64,000 nt of DNA from Bacteroidales bacterium (GCA_017960905.1 JAGCYH010000014.1:18212-82211); one strand, 5' to 3'; shown: positions 8,866 through 18,305, counted from the stretch's first letter. The notes: a model not told the origin generated them from the sequence alone. Translations and numbers: made by a program.

Positions 8866-9387
8866 ATGAAAAAATTATTCTTCGCTTTTTCAAGCATGAT
8901 GCTCGCACTCATAAGTGCTTCATTACTTGTGGCTTGCTCTGATGACGATGACGACGAAAGCCAGACTTCACTCGACGATATTGTCGGCCTCTATTCGGGC
9001 GATATGGATTGCGACGTTACCGTTATGGGGCGCGTCATCAATATCGACTATAATGAGGTGAAGGCCGAAGTGTCGAAAAATGCTGACGGGCAGACACTTT
9101 GTATCAAAATCAAGGACTTTGCTTACGCCGGTGATAACTATGGCGACATTGTCATCGACAACGTTGTTGTCGATAAATACAACGACGACGGCAGTGTGAC
9201 GCTTGCCGGCACTAACGTTTGCCCGCTCACTAAAAACGAAAAGGCATACGATGCCACAGTGGCTATGCTCGGCTCGTTCACGCGCTTGCAGAACTCGCTT
9301 CAGCTCGACATCGACATGTCGCTGCCCGTGAGCGAAAAGATGACTATTCTGTTCAAGATTGATTATCAGAGCCTTACGCGCAATTGA
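8866..9387 (+). CDS. Calycin-like surface lipoprotein
   Basis: A 173-residue lipoprotein: residues 1-23 are a signal peptide with lipobox LVAC (C24), followed by the acidic SDDDDDES stretch typical of surface-exposed Bacteroidota lipoproteins. I chose ATG 8866 because it begins the signal peptide; the open frame extends further upstream without a start that fits. The body (about 36-173) is a beta-rich repeat of GLYSGDMDCDV and GSVTLAGTNV type and resembles the Bacteroidota calycin-like (lipocalin-like barrel) family. Its stop overlaps the start of the TonB-dependent receptor (TGATG), so the two are coupled and may act together in ligand capture. The ligand is unknown. Confidence 0.7.
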   Translation: MKKLFFAFSSMMLALISASLLVACSDDDDDESQTSLDDIVGLYSGDMDCDVTVMGRVINIDYNEVKAEVSKNADGQTLCIKIKDFAYAGDNYGDIVIDNVVVDKYNDDGSVTLAGTNVCPLTKNEKAYDATVAMLGSFTRLQNSLQLDIDMSLPVSEKMTILFKIDYQSLTRN

Positions 9388-11678
9388 TGAGAAAAAAAAT
9401 AGTCCTATTCGTTTCTTTCATAGCAACAAATGTCGGCGCCTTTGGTGCCGACATTGTTGTAAACAACGATTCTATTCTTTCTATCTCACTTTCAGAGATT
9501 TACATAGAGGCTTCGCCGAAAGAGAATGCCACGGTACAACGACTGCCTTTGTCGGCCTCTGTTCTTGGTCGCACGCAGCTTGCAGAAAATCAGGTTGTTA
9601 CGACGAAAGACCTTTCGTCGGTCGCGCCCAACTTCTTCATGCCCGACTATGGTAGCAGCCTCACTTCGGCCATCTACATACGCGGTGTCGGCTCGCGCAT
9701 TAACACGCCCGCAGTGGGCCTCTATGTCGACGATGTGCCCTACATCGACAAGTCGTCGTTTGCGTTCAACTTCATCGGCGTAGAGAGCATCGACGTGCTG
9801 CGCGGCCCGCAATCGACTCTGTATGGGCGCAATACGATGGGCGGTCTCGTGCACATTCATACTACAAATCCGTTTGGGCCACGTTCCACTACGCTGCGCC
9901 TTGGCGCAGCGGCTCAAAACGAGCAGATAACGCTGCAACTATCGCACCACGGCTCTCTTAATCAGCATGTTGCGGTGCTTGCCGAAGGCTTTTTCAATAA
10001 AAACAACGGTTTCTTCCGCAATGATTTTCTGGGCGAAAATGCCGATGCATCGACGCTCGCAGGCGGTCGCCTTCGAAGCGTAGTAATTCCTGCCGACAAT
10101 CTAAAAGTCGATATGTCAGTGAGTTATGAGTACACTCACGAAAATGGCTATCCTTACGAGTATTGCGGTGTTGCGAGTGGCGACGAGCAGTTCCCTGACC
10201 TTATTGGCAAAATAACGAGCAACCGCGAAAATGGCTATCGGCGTTCGATGTTCAATGCCGCGGTGAAGATTTTGTCGCAAAGCGACAAAATCACCTTTAC
10301 GTCAGTGACTGGTTTTCAGGGACTTAGCGACCACATGATATTCGACCAGGATTTTCTCCCAACCGATACATTTGGCCTCGATCAGTATCAGCATCAACAC
10401 ACTCTTACTCAAGAGTTTATACTTAAAAACCGTTGCGCTGCCGACCGCTGGCAATGGACGCTTGGCGCCTTTGGTTATCGCCAATGGCTAAGAATCGAAA
10501 GCCCCGTGCGTTTCAACCGTGGCGGTGTGCAGATGATTCAGCAGGCCATGGATAAAGCCATGAGAGCATCACAATCGGCCGAAGCGCCTGATTATGTGCG
10601 CATTACCGACGACGAAATGCTTGTGCCTGGCGATTTTGACAATCCGTCGATGGGTGCTGCCATTTATCATCAGTCGTCGGTCGGTATAACCGACAAGCTC
10701 AGTGTAACTGTCGGTGCGCGAGTGGATTACGAGCGCTACAATCTCGATTATCTCACTGGTGCTACCATAGGTTGCGACATAGGCATGAACGGCACTGTGG
10801 TTCACGGTCGCAACAAGATATGGTATTCGAACTCAGAGCAGACAGATTATTTGAAGTTTTTGCCCAAAATAGCCCTTTTATACCGTTTCGACAAATCGAA
10901 TACGATTTTCGCTTCAGTTACAAATGGCTATCGTTCAGGTGGTTACAATGTTCAGATGTTTGCCGATATTATCAGCACTTCGTTTCAAAACGGTTCGAAG
11001 ATTTCCGACGATGAGGTAGGCGAGTCGGTTGAGTTCGACCCCGAGATATGTTGCAATTACGAGCTCGGAACTCGCTTGCTATTAGGTGGTTATGTTCATC
11101 TCGACGCTTCGGTGTTCTATATGGATATGCGGCATCAGCAGATAGCCAAGTTTGCTGAAGGCGGTTTGGGACGGCGCGTTACAAATGCTGGTCGGAGTCG
11201 AAGCGCAGGCGGTGAACTGTCGGTCGCTTTTTCGGCCTTCGCCGAAAAACTCTCTTTTCGTGCCGACTATGGCTACACTCGCTCGGAGTTTGTTGAGTAT
11301 TCTACCGTTGTCGATAATCGGCAAGCCGATTATGAGGGCAATTTCGTGCCGTTTGTTCCGCGTCAGACATGCTCAGCCACAGTAAGTTATGCGTTTGTCG
11401 ACAATGCAGTCGGCACGTTTCGCCGATTGTCGGTCGGCATGAATGCTTCGGCAACGGGCCGTATATATTGGAATGAGGAGAATTCGGCCCTTCAACACAG
11501 CTACGCTGTGTCGGGTGCGTTTGCCGATGCGCAGTTTGGCAAGGTTGCCATTCATTTGTGGGCCAAGAATATTTTCAACGAAGAGTATTCCACCTTCAGT
11601 TTCGAAAGCATGAACCACCGCTTTGTGCAGCGTGGCAAACCGTTTCATCTTGGTGTCGAAGTAACCGTAAGGTTTTGA
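9387..11678 (+). CDS. TonB-dependent outer-membrane receptor
   Basis: An outer-membrane active transporter of 763 residues. A signal peptide (about 1-21) precedes a plug domain (about 50-160, with AIYIRGVGSR, LYVDDVPYID and the conserved IDVLRGPQSTLYGRNTMGG) and a 22-strand barrel ending in the terminal phenylalanine of VTVRF that guides barrel assembly. It lacks the N-terminal carboxypeptidase-like domain of SusC proteins and has no SusD partner, so a metal complex, haem, cobalamin or a siderophore is more likely than a glycan. It is translationally coupled to the calycin-like lipoprotein upstream. ATG 9387 is preferred to the TTG three bases before. Confidence 0.9.
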   Translation: MRKKIVLFVSFIATNVGAFGADIVVNNDSILSISLSEIYIEASPKENATVQRLPLSASVLGRTQLAENQVVTTKDLSSVAPNFFMPDYGSSLTSAIYIRGVGSRINTPAVGLYVDDVPYIDKSSFAFNFIGVESIDVLRGPQSTLYGRNTMGGLVHIHTTNPFGPRSTTLRLGAAAQNEQITLQLSHHGSLNQHVAVLAEGFFNKNNGFFRNDFLGENADASTLAGGRLRSVVIPADNLKVDMSVSYEYTHENGYPYEYCGVASGDEQFPDLIGKITSNRENGYRRSMFNAAVKILSQSDKITFTSVTGFQGLSDHMIFDQDFLPTDTFGLDQYQHQHTLTQEFILKNRCAADRWQWTLGAFGYRQWLRIESPVRFNRGGVQMIQQAMDKAMRASQSAEAPDYVRITDDEMLVPGDFDNPSMGAAIYHQSSVGITDKLSVTVGARVDYERYNLDYLTGATIGCDIGMNGTVVHGRNKIWYSNSEQTDYLKFLPKIALLYRFDKSNTIFASVTNGYRSGGYNVQMFADIISTSFQNGSKISDDEVGESVEFDPEICCNYELGTRLLLGGYVHLDASVFYMDMRHQQIAKFAEGGLGRRVTNAGRSRSAGGELSVAFSAFAEKLSFRADYGYTRSEFVEYSTVVDNRQADYEGNFVPFVPRQTCSATVSYAFVDNAVGTFRRLSVGMNASATGRIYWNEENSALQHSYAVSGAFADAQFGKVAIHLWAKNIFNEEYSTFSFESMNHRFVQRGKPFHLGVEVTVRF

Positions 11679-11768
11679 ACTTTAGATAGTTGGCTTTAAC
11701 GATACTCTGTCACGTTTTTTTAATAATAAAAAGATGAGTTAATTTCGCGGTCGAAAAAAAACGTGATT

Positions 11769-12179
11769 ATGATAGCTCAAGTTGAATTTTCGTTACAACC
11801 GCGCAAGCGCGGTTGTCATCTGATAACCAGTGAGATATTGGCAAATCTGCCCGATTTGCCACAGTCGGGTTTGCTCAATCTTTTTGTCAGGCATACAAGT
11901 TGCGCTCTTACCATTAACGAGAATTTCGACCCCGATGTGCGGGTCGATATGAATGCCATTTTCGATCGTCTCGTGCCCGATGGTGAGGCGTATTACCGCC
12001 ACACCGATGAGGGTGACGACGATATGCCCAGCCATTTCAAAAGCTCCATGACGGGAGTGTCGCTCACTATCCCCATCACCGACCGACGCCTCAACCTTGG
12101 AACGTGGCAGGGCATCTACCTTTGCGAGTTTCGCAATTGGGGCGGCCATCGTCATATTGTGGCAACTATATTCAGCTGA
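11769..12179 (+). CDS. yjbQ: YjbQ/UPF0047 family protein
   Basis: A 136-residue member of the YjbQ (UPF0047) family; some members have secondary thiamine-phosphate synthase activity, but the physiological role is unclear. Family motifs are FVRHTSCALTINEN, HFKSSMTGVSLTIP and LGTWQGIYLCEFRN. I start at ATG 11769 (MIAQVEF); a GTG two codons earlier is possible. A -7 like box (TAATTTCG, 11740-11747) lies 21 bases upstream, so it likely has its own short-leader promoter. No thiamine genes are nearby. Confidence 0.88.
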   Translation: MIAQVEFSLQPRKRGCHLITSEILANLPDLPQSGLLNLFVRHTSCALTINENFDPDVRVDMNAIFDRLVPDGEAYYRHTDEGDDDMPSHFKSSMTGVSLTIPITDRRLNLGTWQGIYLCEFRNWGGHRHIVATIFS

Positions 12180-12232
12180 AAATGAGCTGTGTATGTAATA
12201 TGACAACTTTTAATTCATTTTGTGGGTGAACA

Positions 12233-12691
12233 TCAGACAATTTTGTACTGCATGAAATTGTGGTTGTGCACAAAACCGAATGCAGTATAGAGTTTTACAC
12301 CCATATCTGATGCTGTTATCTGAACCACAGCGCATCCGTGGCTGCGAGCGTCGGAAATGACGCGTGAAAGTAGTTCCTTGGCAATGCCCTTGCGTCGGTG
12401 ATTTGGTGATGTGAACATGCTTGATAGCAATGCGATTCTGCCGTTCGGACAGCCGAAGTATGGCGGTTTCTCAACAATAGAAATACCACTCGTGCCTATT
12501 ATCTCTCCGTCCAGAATGGCAATCCACGAGAAAAAAGTACCGTCGGCGATATGTCTTTGGTAATAATCTTTAAGCGCAGGCGCAATGTCGAGTTCTTCTT
12601 TCGCTCCCTCTTCGCGTAACTGATTGATACGCATTTGGATAAAAGTGTCAAGGTGTGAGACGTCAAGGCGTTGATAGATGATCTCTTTCAT
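12233..12691 (-). CDS. GNAT family N-acetyltransferase
   Basis: A 152-residue acetyl-CoA-dependent acetyltransferase. The acetyl-CoA pyrophosphate loop is seen as RRKGIAKELL and the C-terminal beta strand as KLYTAFGF. The start at 12691 (MKEIIYQRLD) is preferred to an upstream codon because conservation begins there. It is transcribed leftward after the nitroreductase gene, 86 bases apart, perhaps in one unit. The substrate (small molecule or protein amine) cannot be inferred. Confidence 0.85.
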   Translation of the reverse strand: MKEIIYQRLDVSHLDTFIQMRINQLREEGAKEELDIAPALKDYYQRHIADGTFFSWIAILDGEIIGTSGISIVEKPPYFGCPNGRIALLSSMFTSPNHRRKGIAKELLSRVISDARSHGCAVVQITASDMGVKLYTAFGFVHNHNFMQYKIV

Positions 12692-12777
12692 AATTGTAGC
12701 TTTGGAATAAATGTATATCCCAATTGTCACTCACTTATATAAGCTAACGCGGGCAGCCGTAGGCCGCCCGCTATTGA

Positions 12778-13410
12778 TTATTCTATGTATTTTATTTTCG
12801 ATTCGTCGCGAGGCTTCGCCTCTGGCGACTCGTCGGGATATCCGAATCCTATGGCGTAGAGTAGGGTATAGTCGGCGCTGAAGTTGAGTTTGTCGAGATA
12901 CGGTTTTCCGGCGTCGGTTCTGAAGAAGTTTATCGGTCCGCCCAAGCAGCACGACCCAATACCAAGCGATTGCGCCGCCAGTATCATGTTCTCGCCGAGC
13001 AGTCCGCAGTCCAAACGCCCCAAATTGCCGTTGTTGGCTATGAAGACGACGGTCGTGGCGTTGCGGAACATATTGCGGTAGCCGGGCAGCGATTTCACTT
13101 GCGCCATGCGTGAGTCGTCGAACTCGGCAAGCATCTTTTCGCTCATCTCGGCAAGCAGCTCCTGATTGTCAACCACACGTATCTCCCACGGCTGGGCGTT
13201 GGTGCCGCTCGGCGCGTTGATTCCGCACTTCAGTATCAGGTCCATTGTCTCGTGGTCGATGGGCGTGTCTTTATACTGGCGCACACTTCGGCGCGCCATG
13301 ATTGTTTTAATCACTTCGTTGTCTTTGTTTGGCCCTGTGGTCTCATTCTGGCACGAAACCACTGATAACGTGATAATTGCCAAAATAATAATTCTGCTGA
13401 TTCTTTTCAT
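12778..13410 (-). CDS. Nitroreductase-family FMN protein with lipoprotein signal
   Basis: A 210-residue nitroreductase-fold enzyme that should use FMN and NAD(P)H. The family signature starts at ARRSVRQYKDTPI (about 39), followed by INAPSGTNAQPW and ENMILAAQSLGIGSCCLGG. Unusually, residues 1-20 form a lipoprotein signal peptide with lipobox SVVSC (C20) and CQNETTG, so the enzyme would be anchored outside the inner membrane, where NAD(P)H is absent. It may fold with flavin after export, or use another electron donor. It is divergent from the flavodoxin-like gene at 13578. Confidence 0.87.
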   Translation of the reverse strand: MKRISRIIILAIITLSVVSCQNETTGPNKDNEVIKTIMARRSVRQYKDTPIDHETMDLILKCGINAPSGTNAQPWEIRVVDNQELLAEMSEKMLAEFDDSRMAQVKSLPGYRNMFRNATTVVFIANNGNLGRLDCGLLGENMILAAQSLGIGSCCLGGPINFFRTDAGKPYLDKLNFSADYTLLYAIGFGYPDESPEAKPRDESKIKYIE

Positions 13411-13548
13411 CTTGTTGCTTTAATTTCCAAACGCTAAATTAGATATACTTTTTTTAAACGATAGTTAAATAATGCGAAAATAGCTTTATATCGCTGCTTT
13501 CGGGCCATTTTATTTGTCATTTTAACATTTCCATTCAATTAAAAGTAA

Positions 13549-13556
13549 TAATTTTG
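13549..13556 (+). promoter_or_regulatory. -7 promoter box of the flavoprotein-coaX unit
   Basis: TAATTTTG, 22 bases before ATG 13578, matches the Bacteroidota -7 consensus. The region between this and the nitroreductase start (13411-13548) is AT-rich and probably holds the leftward promoter as well. Confidence 0.55.
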
Positions 13557-13577
13557 TGTATCATTTGTTCAATTAAT

Positions 13578-14198
13578 ATGAAAGTACTTTTAGTAAACGG
13601 TAGCCCTCACAAAGAGGGTTGTACATATATCGCGCTTTCCGAAGTGGCTAAAACACTCGACAGTTGCGGCATCGAAACAGAGATTTTTCACATCGGCAAC
13701 GCGCCCGTTGCCGGATGTATCGGCTGTGGCCAATGCAAGCAGAAGGGTACATGTTTCCGCGACGATGTAGTAAATGCTTTTGCAGCAAAAACTGCCACTG
13801 CCGACGCTTTCGTATTCGGCTCGCCTGTTCATTTCGCAAGCGCAACGGGCTCTATAACAGCGTTTATGGACCGTGTGTTTATGCTCCCGTCGGCCCAGAT
13901 GGCCTACAAACCAGCAGCTTCGGTAGTCAGTTGCCGACGAGGCGGTGCCACCGCCTCGTTCGATCAACTCAATAAATACTTCACTATCAGGTGTATGCCT
14001 GTCATCTCGTCGAACTATTGGAACATGGTGCACGGCAGCTGTGCTGCCGATGTCGCCAAAGACGAAGAAGGCTTGCAGACTATGCGTGTTCTGGGACGGA
14101 ACATGGCATGGATACTGAAGTGCATCGAGGCTGGCCGCCAGAACGGCATCAACCGCCCCGAACCCGAACAGAAGATTTATACGAATTACATCAGATAA
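13578..14198 (+). CDS. NADPH-dependent FMN reductase-like flavoprotein with a cysteine cluster
   Basis: A 206-residue flavodoxin-fold protein of the NADPH-dependent FMN reductase/iron-sulfur flavoprotein group. The N-terminal VNGSPHKEGCT is the FMN phosphate-binding loop; GCIGCGQCKQKGTC (about 48-61) is the compact cysteine cluster that binds [4Fe-4S] in iron-sulfur flavoproteins. FGSPVHFASATG contributes to flavin binding. ATG 13578 is chosen over an upstream in-frame ATG at 13554 because the Rossmann strand starts directly after it. The coaX start follows its stop by one base, so both are likely one operon. The electron partner is unknown. Confidence 0.87.
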   Translation: MKVLLVNGSPHKEGCTYIALSEVAKTLDSCGIETEIFHIGNAPVAGCIGCGQCKQKGTCFRDDVVNAFAAKTATADAFVFGSPVHFASATGSITAFMDRVFMLPSAQMAYKPAASVVSCRRGGATASFDQLNKYFTIRCMPVISSNYWNMVHGSCAADVAKDEEGLQTMRVLGRNMAWILKCIEAGRQNGINRPEPEQKIYTNYIR

Positions 14199-14199
14199 A

Positions 14200-14991
14200 A
14201 TGCGCAATCTGGTTGTCGATTTGGGAAATACAGCCGCTAAAATGGCCATTTACAACGAGTTACATCGCGAAAGCGATGTAACAGTTGTCTCTCATGACGA
14301 AATGACCGATAAAATCACACAAATGTGTGATAATCACGGCGTTAAAGTCGTTGTGGTTGCTTCTGTGTCCGATTTTCAGTTTCCTTCCGAAGAACTGAAA
14401 TGGCGCGGAATATCAACCTACATGGCGCAGTCGCCCATCAAGCTGCCTTTCCCATGTCGTTACGCCACTTGCAACACGCTTGGCATCGACCGCGTTGCGG
14501 CCGTTGTGGCCGCGTTGGAGCAGTTCTCCGACCCGAATATGCTCATCATCGATGTGGGTACTGCCGCCACGTACGAGATGATTGTCGACCGCGAGTACAT
14601 CGGCGGCACCATATCGCCTGGCATGGCCATGCGATTCAAGGCCCTCAACGCTTTCACAGGCAAACTGCCGCTCGGCAATGCCGAGCATTTCGACTCGTGG
14701 ATTGGCTACTCTACCGATACCGCCCTCGCTGCCGGTGTGGTCAACGGTTTGCAGTTCGAAATAGAAGGCTATATAAGTAACTTTTTTTCGGCCTTCGGCG
14801 AAAAAAGTAAGGTGATTATTACAGGAGGAGACCACAAATATTTGGCACAAAGGATGAAAAATAGCATCTTTGCACTGCCAAATTTGGTGTTAGACGGTAT
14901 CGATGTGTTGTACGAAAAATTTTTCGACAACTATAACTGGCTGATTGACGCAATGTTACAAGGTAAAATTATTATCCAAAATACCGACTGA
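14200..14991 (+). CDS. coaX: Type III pantothenate kinase
   Basis: Phosphorylates pantothenate, the first step of coenzyme A synthesis; a cytosolic ASKHA-fold enzyme. 263 residues, near the family length. It has the phosphate-1 motif VVDLGNTAAKMAIY at the N terminus, the TLGIDRVAAVVAA pantothenate-binding motif around 91, the phosphate-2 motif IDVGTAATYEMI near 109 and GGTISPGMAMRFKALNAFT near 131. It lies one base after the flavoprotein gene. No other CoA gene is near. Confidence 0.94.
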   Translation: MRNLVVDLGNTAAKMAIYNELHRESDVTVVSHDEMTDKITQMCDNHGVKVVVVASVSDFQFPSEELKWRGISTYMAQSPIKLPFPCRYATCNTLGIDRVAAVVAALEQFSDPNMLIIDVGTAATYEMIVDREYIGGTISPGMAMRFKALNAFTGKLPLGNAEHFDSWIGYSTDTALAAGVVNGLQFEIEGYISNFFSAFGEKSKVIITGGDHKYLAQRMKNSIFALPNLVLDGIDVLYEKFFDNYNWLIDAMLQGKIIIQNTD

Positions 14992-15068
14992 CGCAATTTA
15001 GGCAAGCATTTTGTATAGGTTAAAAACAAAGAAATAATTGAATTAAAAATTTAATAATAGATAGAACC

Positions 15069-16427
15069 ATGAAAAGAATAATGTTTTTAGCAATTGGATT
15101 GTTCACCGCATCAATTGCATTCGCACAGAAAGGTGTCGACGACGGATCGAAATACGGACACGGAGAGGACAGCGTGCGCTGTATTCAGAATTTGGTAATG
15201 TACGGCGACGCCGTAAAAATGAAAAACTACGCCGAAGCATATCATCCTTGGCTCATCGTTTTCAACGAAGCACCTTTGGCTAAGAAAACCACTCTTTACA
15301 CCGACGGTGTAAAGATTGTTAAGAATATGTTCGCCAACGAAAAAGACGAGGCTAAAAGAGAGGAATTCTTCAAACTCATGCAGAAAATCTACGACCAGCG
15401 TATCAAATACTATGGTACTCAGAAAAACTACCCAGAGTCGTATCTGCTTGGTATGAAGGGCGTTGATATGTTGAGCATGAGAAACGATGTTGCTGTTAAA
15501 AAGCAAGCTGTCGGTTTCCTCGAGAAAGCTATCAACGGCGATATCGCTACTGTGCAAGCCGCTTTCGTAGGCCAGTATATTCTTGCTAAATCTGACTTGT
15601 TCAAGGCTGGCGAAATCACAGCCGAGCAAATGATCGACAGCTACGTGTTCGCATCTGACGCTGTGAACAAATTGCAAGAAGTGGCTACCGACAAAAACCG
15701 TCAGGCTATTGAAGATACTAAAGTTCAGGTTGAACAAGTGTTTGGCGCAAGCGGCGCTGCCGATTGCGAAACTCTCGCTAAGATTTTCGGTCCGCAACTC
15801 GACGAACACAAAGCCGACAAAGCTTGGCTGACTCGTATCAACAAACTCTTGTCGAAGAGCGACTGCACCGAATCGGAATTCTTCTATTCTACTTCGGAAT
15901 GCCTCTACAACATCGAACCCGACGCATCTTCGGCTCGCGGTTTGGCTAAGATGTACGTGAAGAAAGGCGACGCAAGCCAGGCTCTCGATTTCTACAATCA
16001 GGCTGTAAACCTCGAAACCGACAACGACCTCAAAGCTAAATACTGCTACGAAATAGGTGTGCTCAACTTCTCTAACAACAGCTATTCGGCCGCTAAAGCA
16101 GCCTTGCTGCAAGCTGCTAAATATCGTGAGAACTGGGGCGACCCGTATTTGCTGCTCGGTAAGGTTTACGCAGCCGGTGCAAGCCATATCGGTGAGAAAC
16201 CTTTCGAGAAACAAGCCGGCTACTGGGCTGCTGTCGATAAATTCATAAAAGCTAAATCGGTTGATAGCAGCGAAAGCGTTCAGTCGCAGGCCAACGAACT
16301 CATACGCCAGTATTCGCAATACTTCCCGAAGAAAGAAGACCTCTTCTTCGAAGGTATTCAGGATGGTTCGGGCTACACTGTAGGAGGCTTTATCAACGAG
16401 CGCACCACAGTACGCTCTAAGAAATAA
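15069..16427 (+). CDS. Periplasmic helical-repeat (TPR-like) protein
   Basis: A 452-residue exported protein; residues 1-19 form a signal peptide (FAQ cleavage site). The rest is helical, with TPR-like units near residues 290-370 (YVKKGDASQALDFYNQAVNLE and YCYEIGVLNFSNNSYSAAKAAL). It is a type often found in Bacteroidota envelopes with no assigned role. It precedes lptC by 8 bases and a gldE-like gene, hence may serve in envelope assembly. The gene is well expressed by appearance: its codon choice is strongly biased, more so than its neighbours. Confidence 0.72.
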   Translation: MKRIMFLAIGLFTASIAFAQKGVDDGSKYGHGEDSVRCIQNLVMYGDAVKMKNYAEAYHPWLIVFNEAPLAKKTTLYTDGVKIVKNMFANEKDEAKREEFFKLMQKIYDQRIKYYGTQKNYPESYLLGMKGVDMLSMRNDVAVKKQAVGFLEKAINGDIATVQAAFVGQYILAKSDLFKAGEITAEQMIDSYVFASDAVNKLQEVATDKNRQAIEDTKVQVEQVFGASGAADCETLAKIFGPQLDEHKADKAWLTRINKLLSKSDCTESEFFYSTSECLYNIEPDASSARGLAKMYVKKGDASQALDFYNQAVNLETDNDLKAKYCYEIGVLNFSNNSYSAAKAALLQAAKYRENWGDPYLLLGKVYAAGASHIGEKPFEKQAGYWAAVDKFIKAKSVDSSESVQSQANELIRQYSQYFPKKEDLFFEGIQDGSGYTVGGFINERTTVRSKK

Positions 16428-16435
16428 AAGATTCT

Positions 16436-17032
16436 ATGCCGACGTGCCTCAAGAATAATATATTCAAAACAATAAGCAACGCTTTGGCGTTGCTTATTGT
16501 TTTGACTTTTTCGTCTTGTTTTAGCAACAAAACGGAGGAGTTGCAGGCCGTCGAAGACGAACAGGAACGCCCCTCGCTCATCGTCCGCGACCTTCATACC
16601 ATCGTTACCGATTCGGGCTTCATAAAGTACGATTTCGAAACCTCGGACCTCGCGCAGTACGACAACGTCGACGAGCCTTACATAAACTTTCCGAAAGGGC
16701 TCACTTTTAAAATGTATTCCGACGAAGGCAGAAACTTGAAAACCACTATAAAATGCAATAACGCAAAGTTTTACAAGACGCAAAACCTTTGGGAACTCAA
16801 CAACGACGTTGAGGCTCGCACCGGAAAGGGCGACCTTCTCAACAGCGAGCAGCTGTTTTGGAACACCAAAGAGCACAGAATTTATTCCGATAAATTCGTG
16901 CGTATCAGTACTAAAAATCAAGTCATTACCGGCTACGGATTTGAGTCCGATGAAAAAATGTCGAAGTACGAGATTAAGAATCCGGGCGGCGAAATAGAAA
17001 TCCCTAACGTACAGCGAAATACTACTGATTGA
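16436..17032 (+). CDS. lptC: LPS export protein LptC
   Basis: LptC is the inner-membrane-anchored periplasmic bridge protein that takes LPS from the LptB2FG transporter and passes it to LptA. 198 residues. A hydrophobic N-terminal segment ends in the lipobox-like TFSSCFS (C29), so this version may be a lipoprotein. The beta-jellyroll (about 50-190) shows the family features YINFPKGLTFKMY and VEARTGKGDLLNSEQLFWN. The start of the downstream gldE-like gene follows by 2 bases. Other lpt genes are not in the window. Confidence 0.88.
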   Translation: MPTCLKNNIFKTISNALALLIVLTFSSCFSNKTEELQAVEDEQERPSLIVRDLHTIVTDSGFIKYDFETSDLAQYDNVDEPYINFPKGLTFKMYSDEGRNLKTTIKCNNAKFYKTQNLWELNNDVEARTGKGDLLNSEQLFWNTKEHRIYSDKFVRISTKNQVITGYGFESDEKMSKYEIKNPGGEIEIPNVQRNTTD

Positions 17033-17034
17033 AA

Positions 17035-18294
17035 ATGGAAGGAAGCTATACCATAATAATCGTTATGTTAATCCTGTCGGCATTCTGCTCTGGCAGCGAA
17101 ATGGCTTTCATGTCGTCGAACAAGCTCCTTCTCGAAATAAACCGTAGCAAACACCCGCGTATATCAAAAATAATCGACATTTTCTTGTCGAAACCCGATA
17201 TTCTTATATCCACAATCCTTGTCGGCAACAATGTTGCCTTGGTCATTTTCGGTCTCGAATTCGGATACCTCTTCGGCCCGCCTTTGGCCGAACACTTTGA
17301 GTCGCCTTCGGCTATTCTGCTCATTCAGACGCTGATATCCACTGTTGTGATTATCGTTACAGCCGAATTCCTGCCAAAAACAATCATTCAAATCAACCCG
17401 ACGACAATGCTCAACATACTGGCTGTGCCGTTGTTGCTGCTTTTCATAATATTCTATCCCATAGGTCGTTTGATGCAAATGCTTGCGCATTTTATCATCA
17501 AATTCATATTCAAAGCCAAAGTGGAGTCGAGCTACGAAGGCTGGCTACCTTCGCGCGTCGATTTGGACAATCTGCTGCAACGTCAGACTCAAACGGCTAC
17601 AAGCGACGCTTCGGTCACTCAGGAAGCACGCCTGATGAAAAACGCTCTCGACTTCTCTAAAATAAAAGTCCGTGATTGTGCTGTCCCGCGAACGGAAATA
17701 GTCGCAGTTGACATCAACGACACGCTCGACGAACTTAAACAGAAATTTATCGATACAAAGTATTCGAAAATACTTGTATATCAAGACAATATAGACAATA
17801 TCATAGGCTATGTGCACGTCTCGGAAATGTTCCATGCCGCCAAAACAATCCGCTCTATGATGACGCGAATTGTTGTGGTGCCCGAAACCATGCGCGCCAA
17901 CACTCTGCTCAAGCTCTTCACAGAGCAGCACAAGAGTATCGCTATCGTTGTTGACGAGTTTGGCGGAACCGCAGGCATGATTACTCTCGAAGACGTTCTC
18001 GAAGAGATTTTCGGCGAGATTAACGACGAACACGATGTCAACGAATTGGAAGAGAAGCAGTTGAGCGAATCTGAATTCGTATTCTCAAGCCGATTGGAAA
18101 TTGATTATTTGAACGAGAAATATAAACTGAAATTGCCGATTTCCGACGATTACGACACGCTGTCGGGGCTTCTGCTCAATCAAACTGGCGCTATCCCTAA
18201 ATCGGGCGACGTAATCACGTTCGACAATTTTGAAATAAAAATACTGACAACTTCCAGTGCACGTATCGAAACTGTCAGATTGTCAGTTAAATAA
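17035..18294 (+). CDS. CNNM/CorC-type membrane protein (GldE-like)
   Basis: A 419-residue inner-membrane protein: a DUF21 domain with about four membrane helices (1-150; SAFCSGSEMAFMSSNK is the signature), two CBS domains (about 200-330, with KILVYQDNIDNIIGYVHV and IAIVVDEFGGTAGMITLEDV) and a C-terminal CorC_HlyC domain. Family members act in magnesium or cobalt transport; in gliding Bacteroidota the homologue GldE supports secretion, with no gliding genes seen here. ATG 17035 is chosen; a TTG two codons upstream overlaps the lptC stop. It belongs to the lptC operon. Confidence 0.88.
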   Translation: MEGSYTIIIVMLILSAFCSGSEMAFMSSNKLLLEINRSKHPRISKIIDIFLSKPDILISTILVGNNVALVIFGLEFGYLFGPPLAEHFESPSAILLIQTLISTVVIIVTAEFLPKTIIQINPTTMLNILAVPLLLLFIIFYPIGRLMQMLAHFIIKFIFKAKVESSYEGWLPSRVDLDNLLQRQTQTATSDASVTQEARLMKNALDFSKIKVRDCAVPRTEIVAVDINDTLDELKQKFIDTKYSKILVYQDNIDNIIGYVHVSEMFHAAKTIRSMMTRIVVVPETMRANTLLKLFTEQHKSIAIVVDEFGGTAGMITLEDVLEEIFGEINDEHDVNELEEKQLSESEFVFSSRLEIDYLNEKYKLKLPISDDYDTLSGLLLNQTGAIPKSGDVITFDNFEIKILTTSSARIETVRLSVK

Positions 18295-18305
18295 CTATTA
18301 TTGCT

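Noticed and set aside
15111..16319. 402-codon open frame antisense to the TPR-like gene
   Set aside because: Shadow produced by strong codon bias; the sense frame has a signal peptide and repeats.
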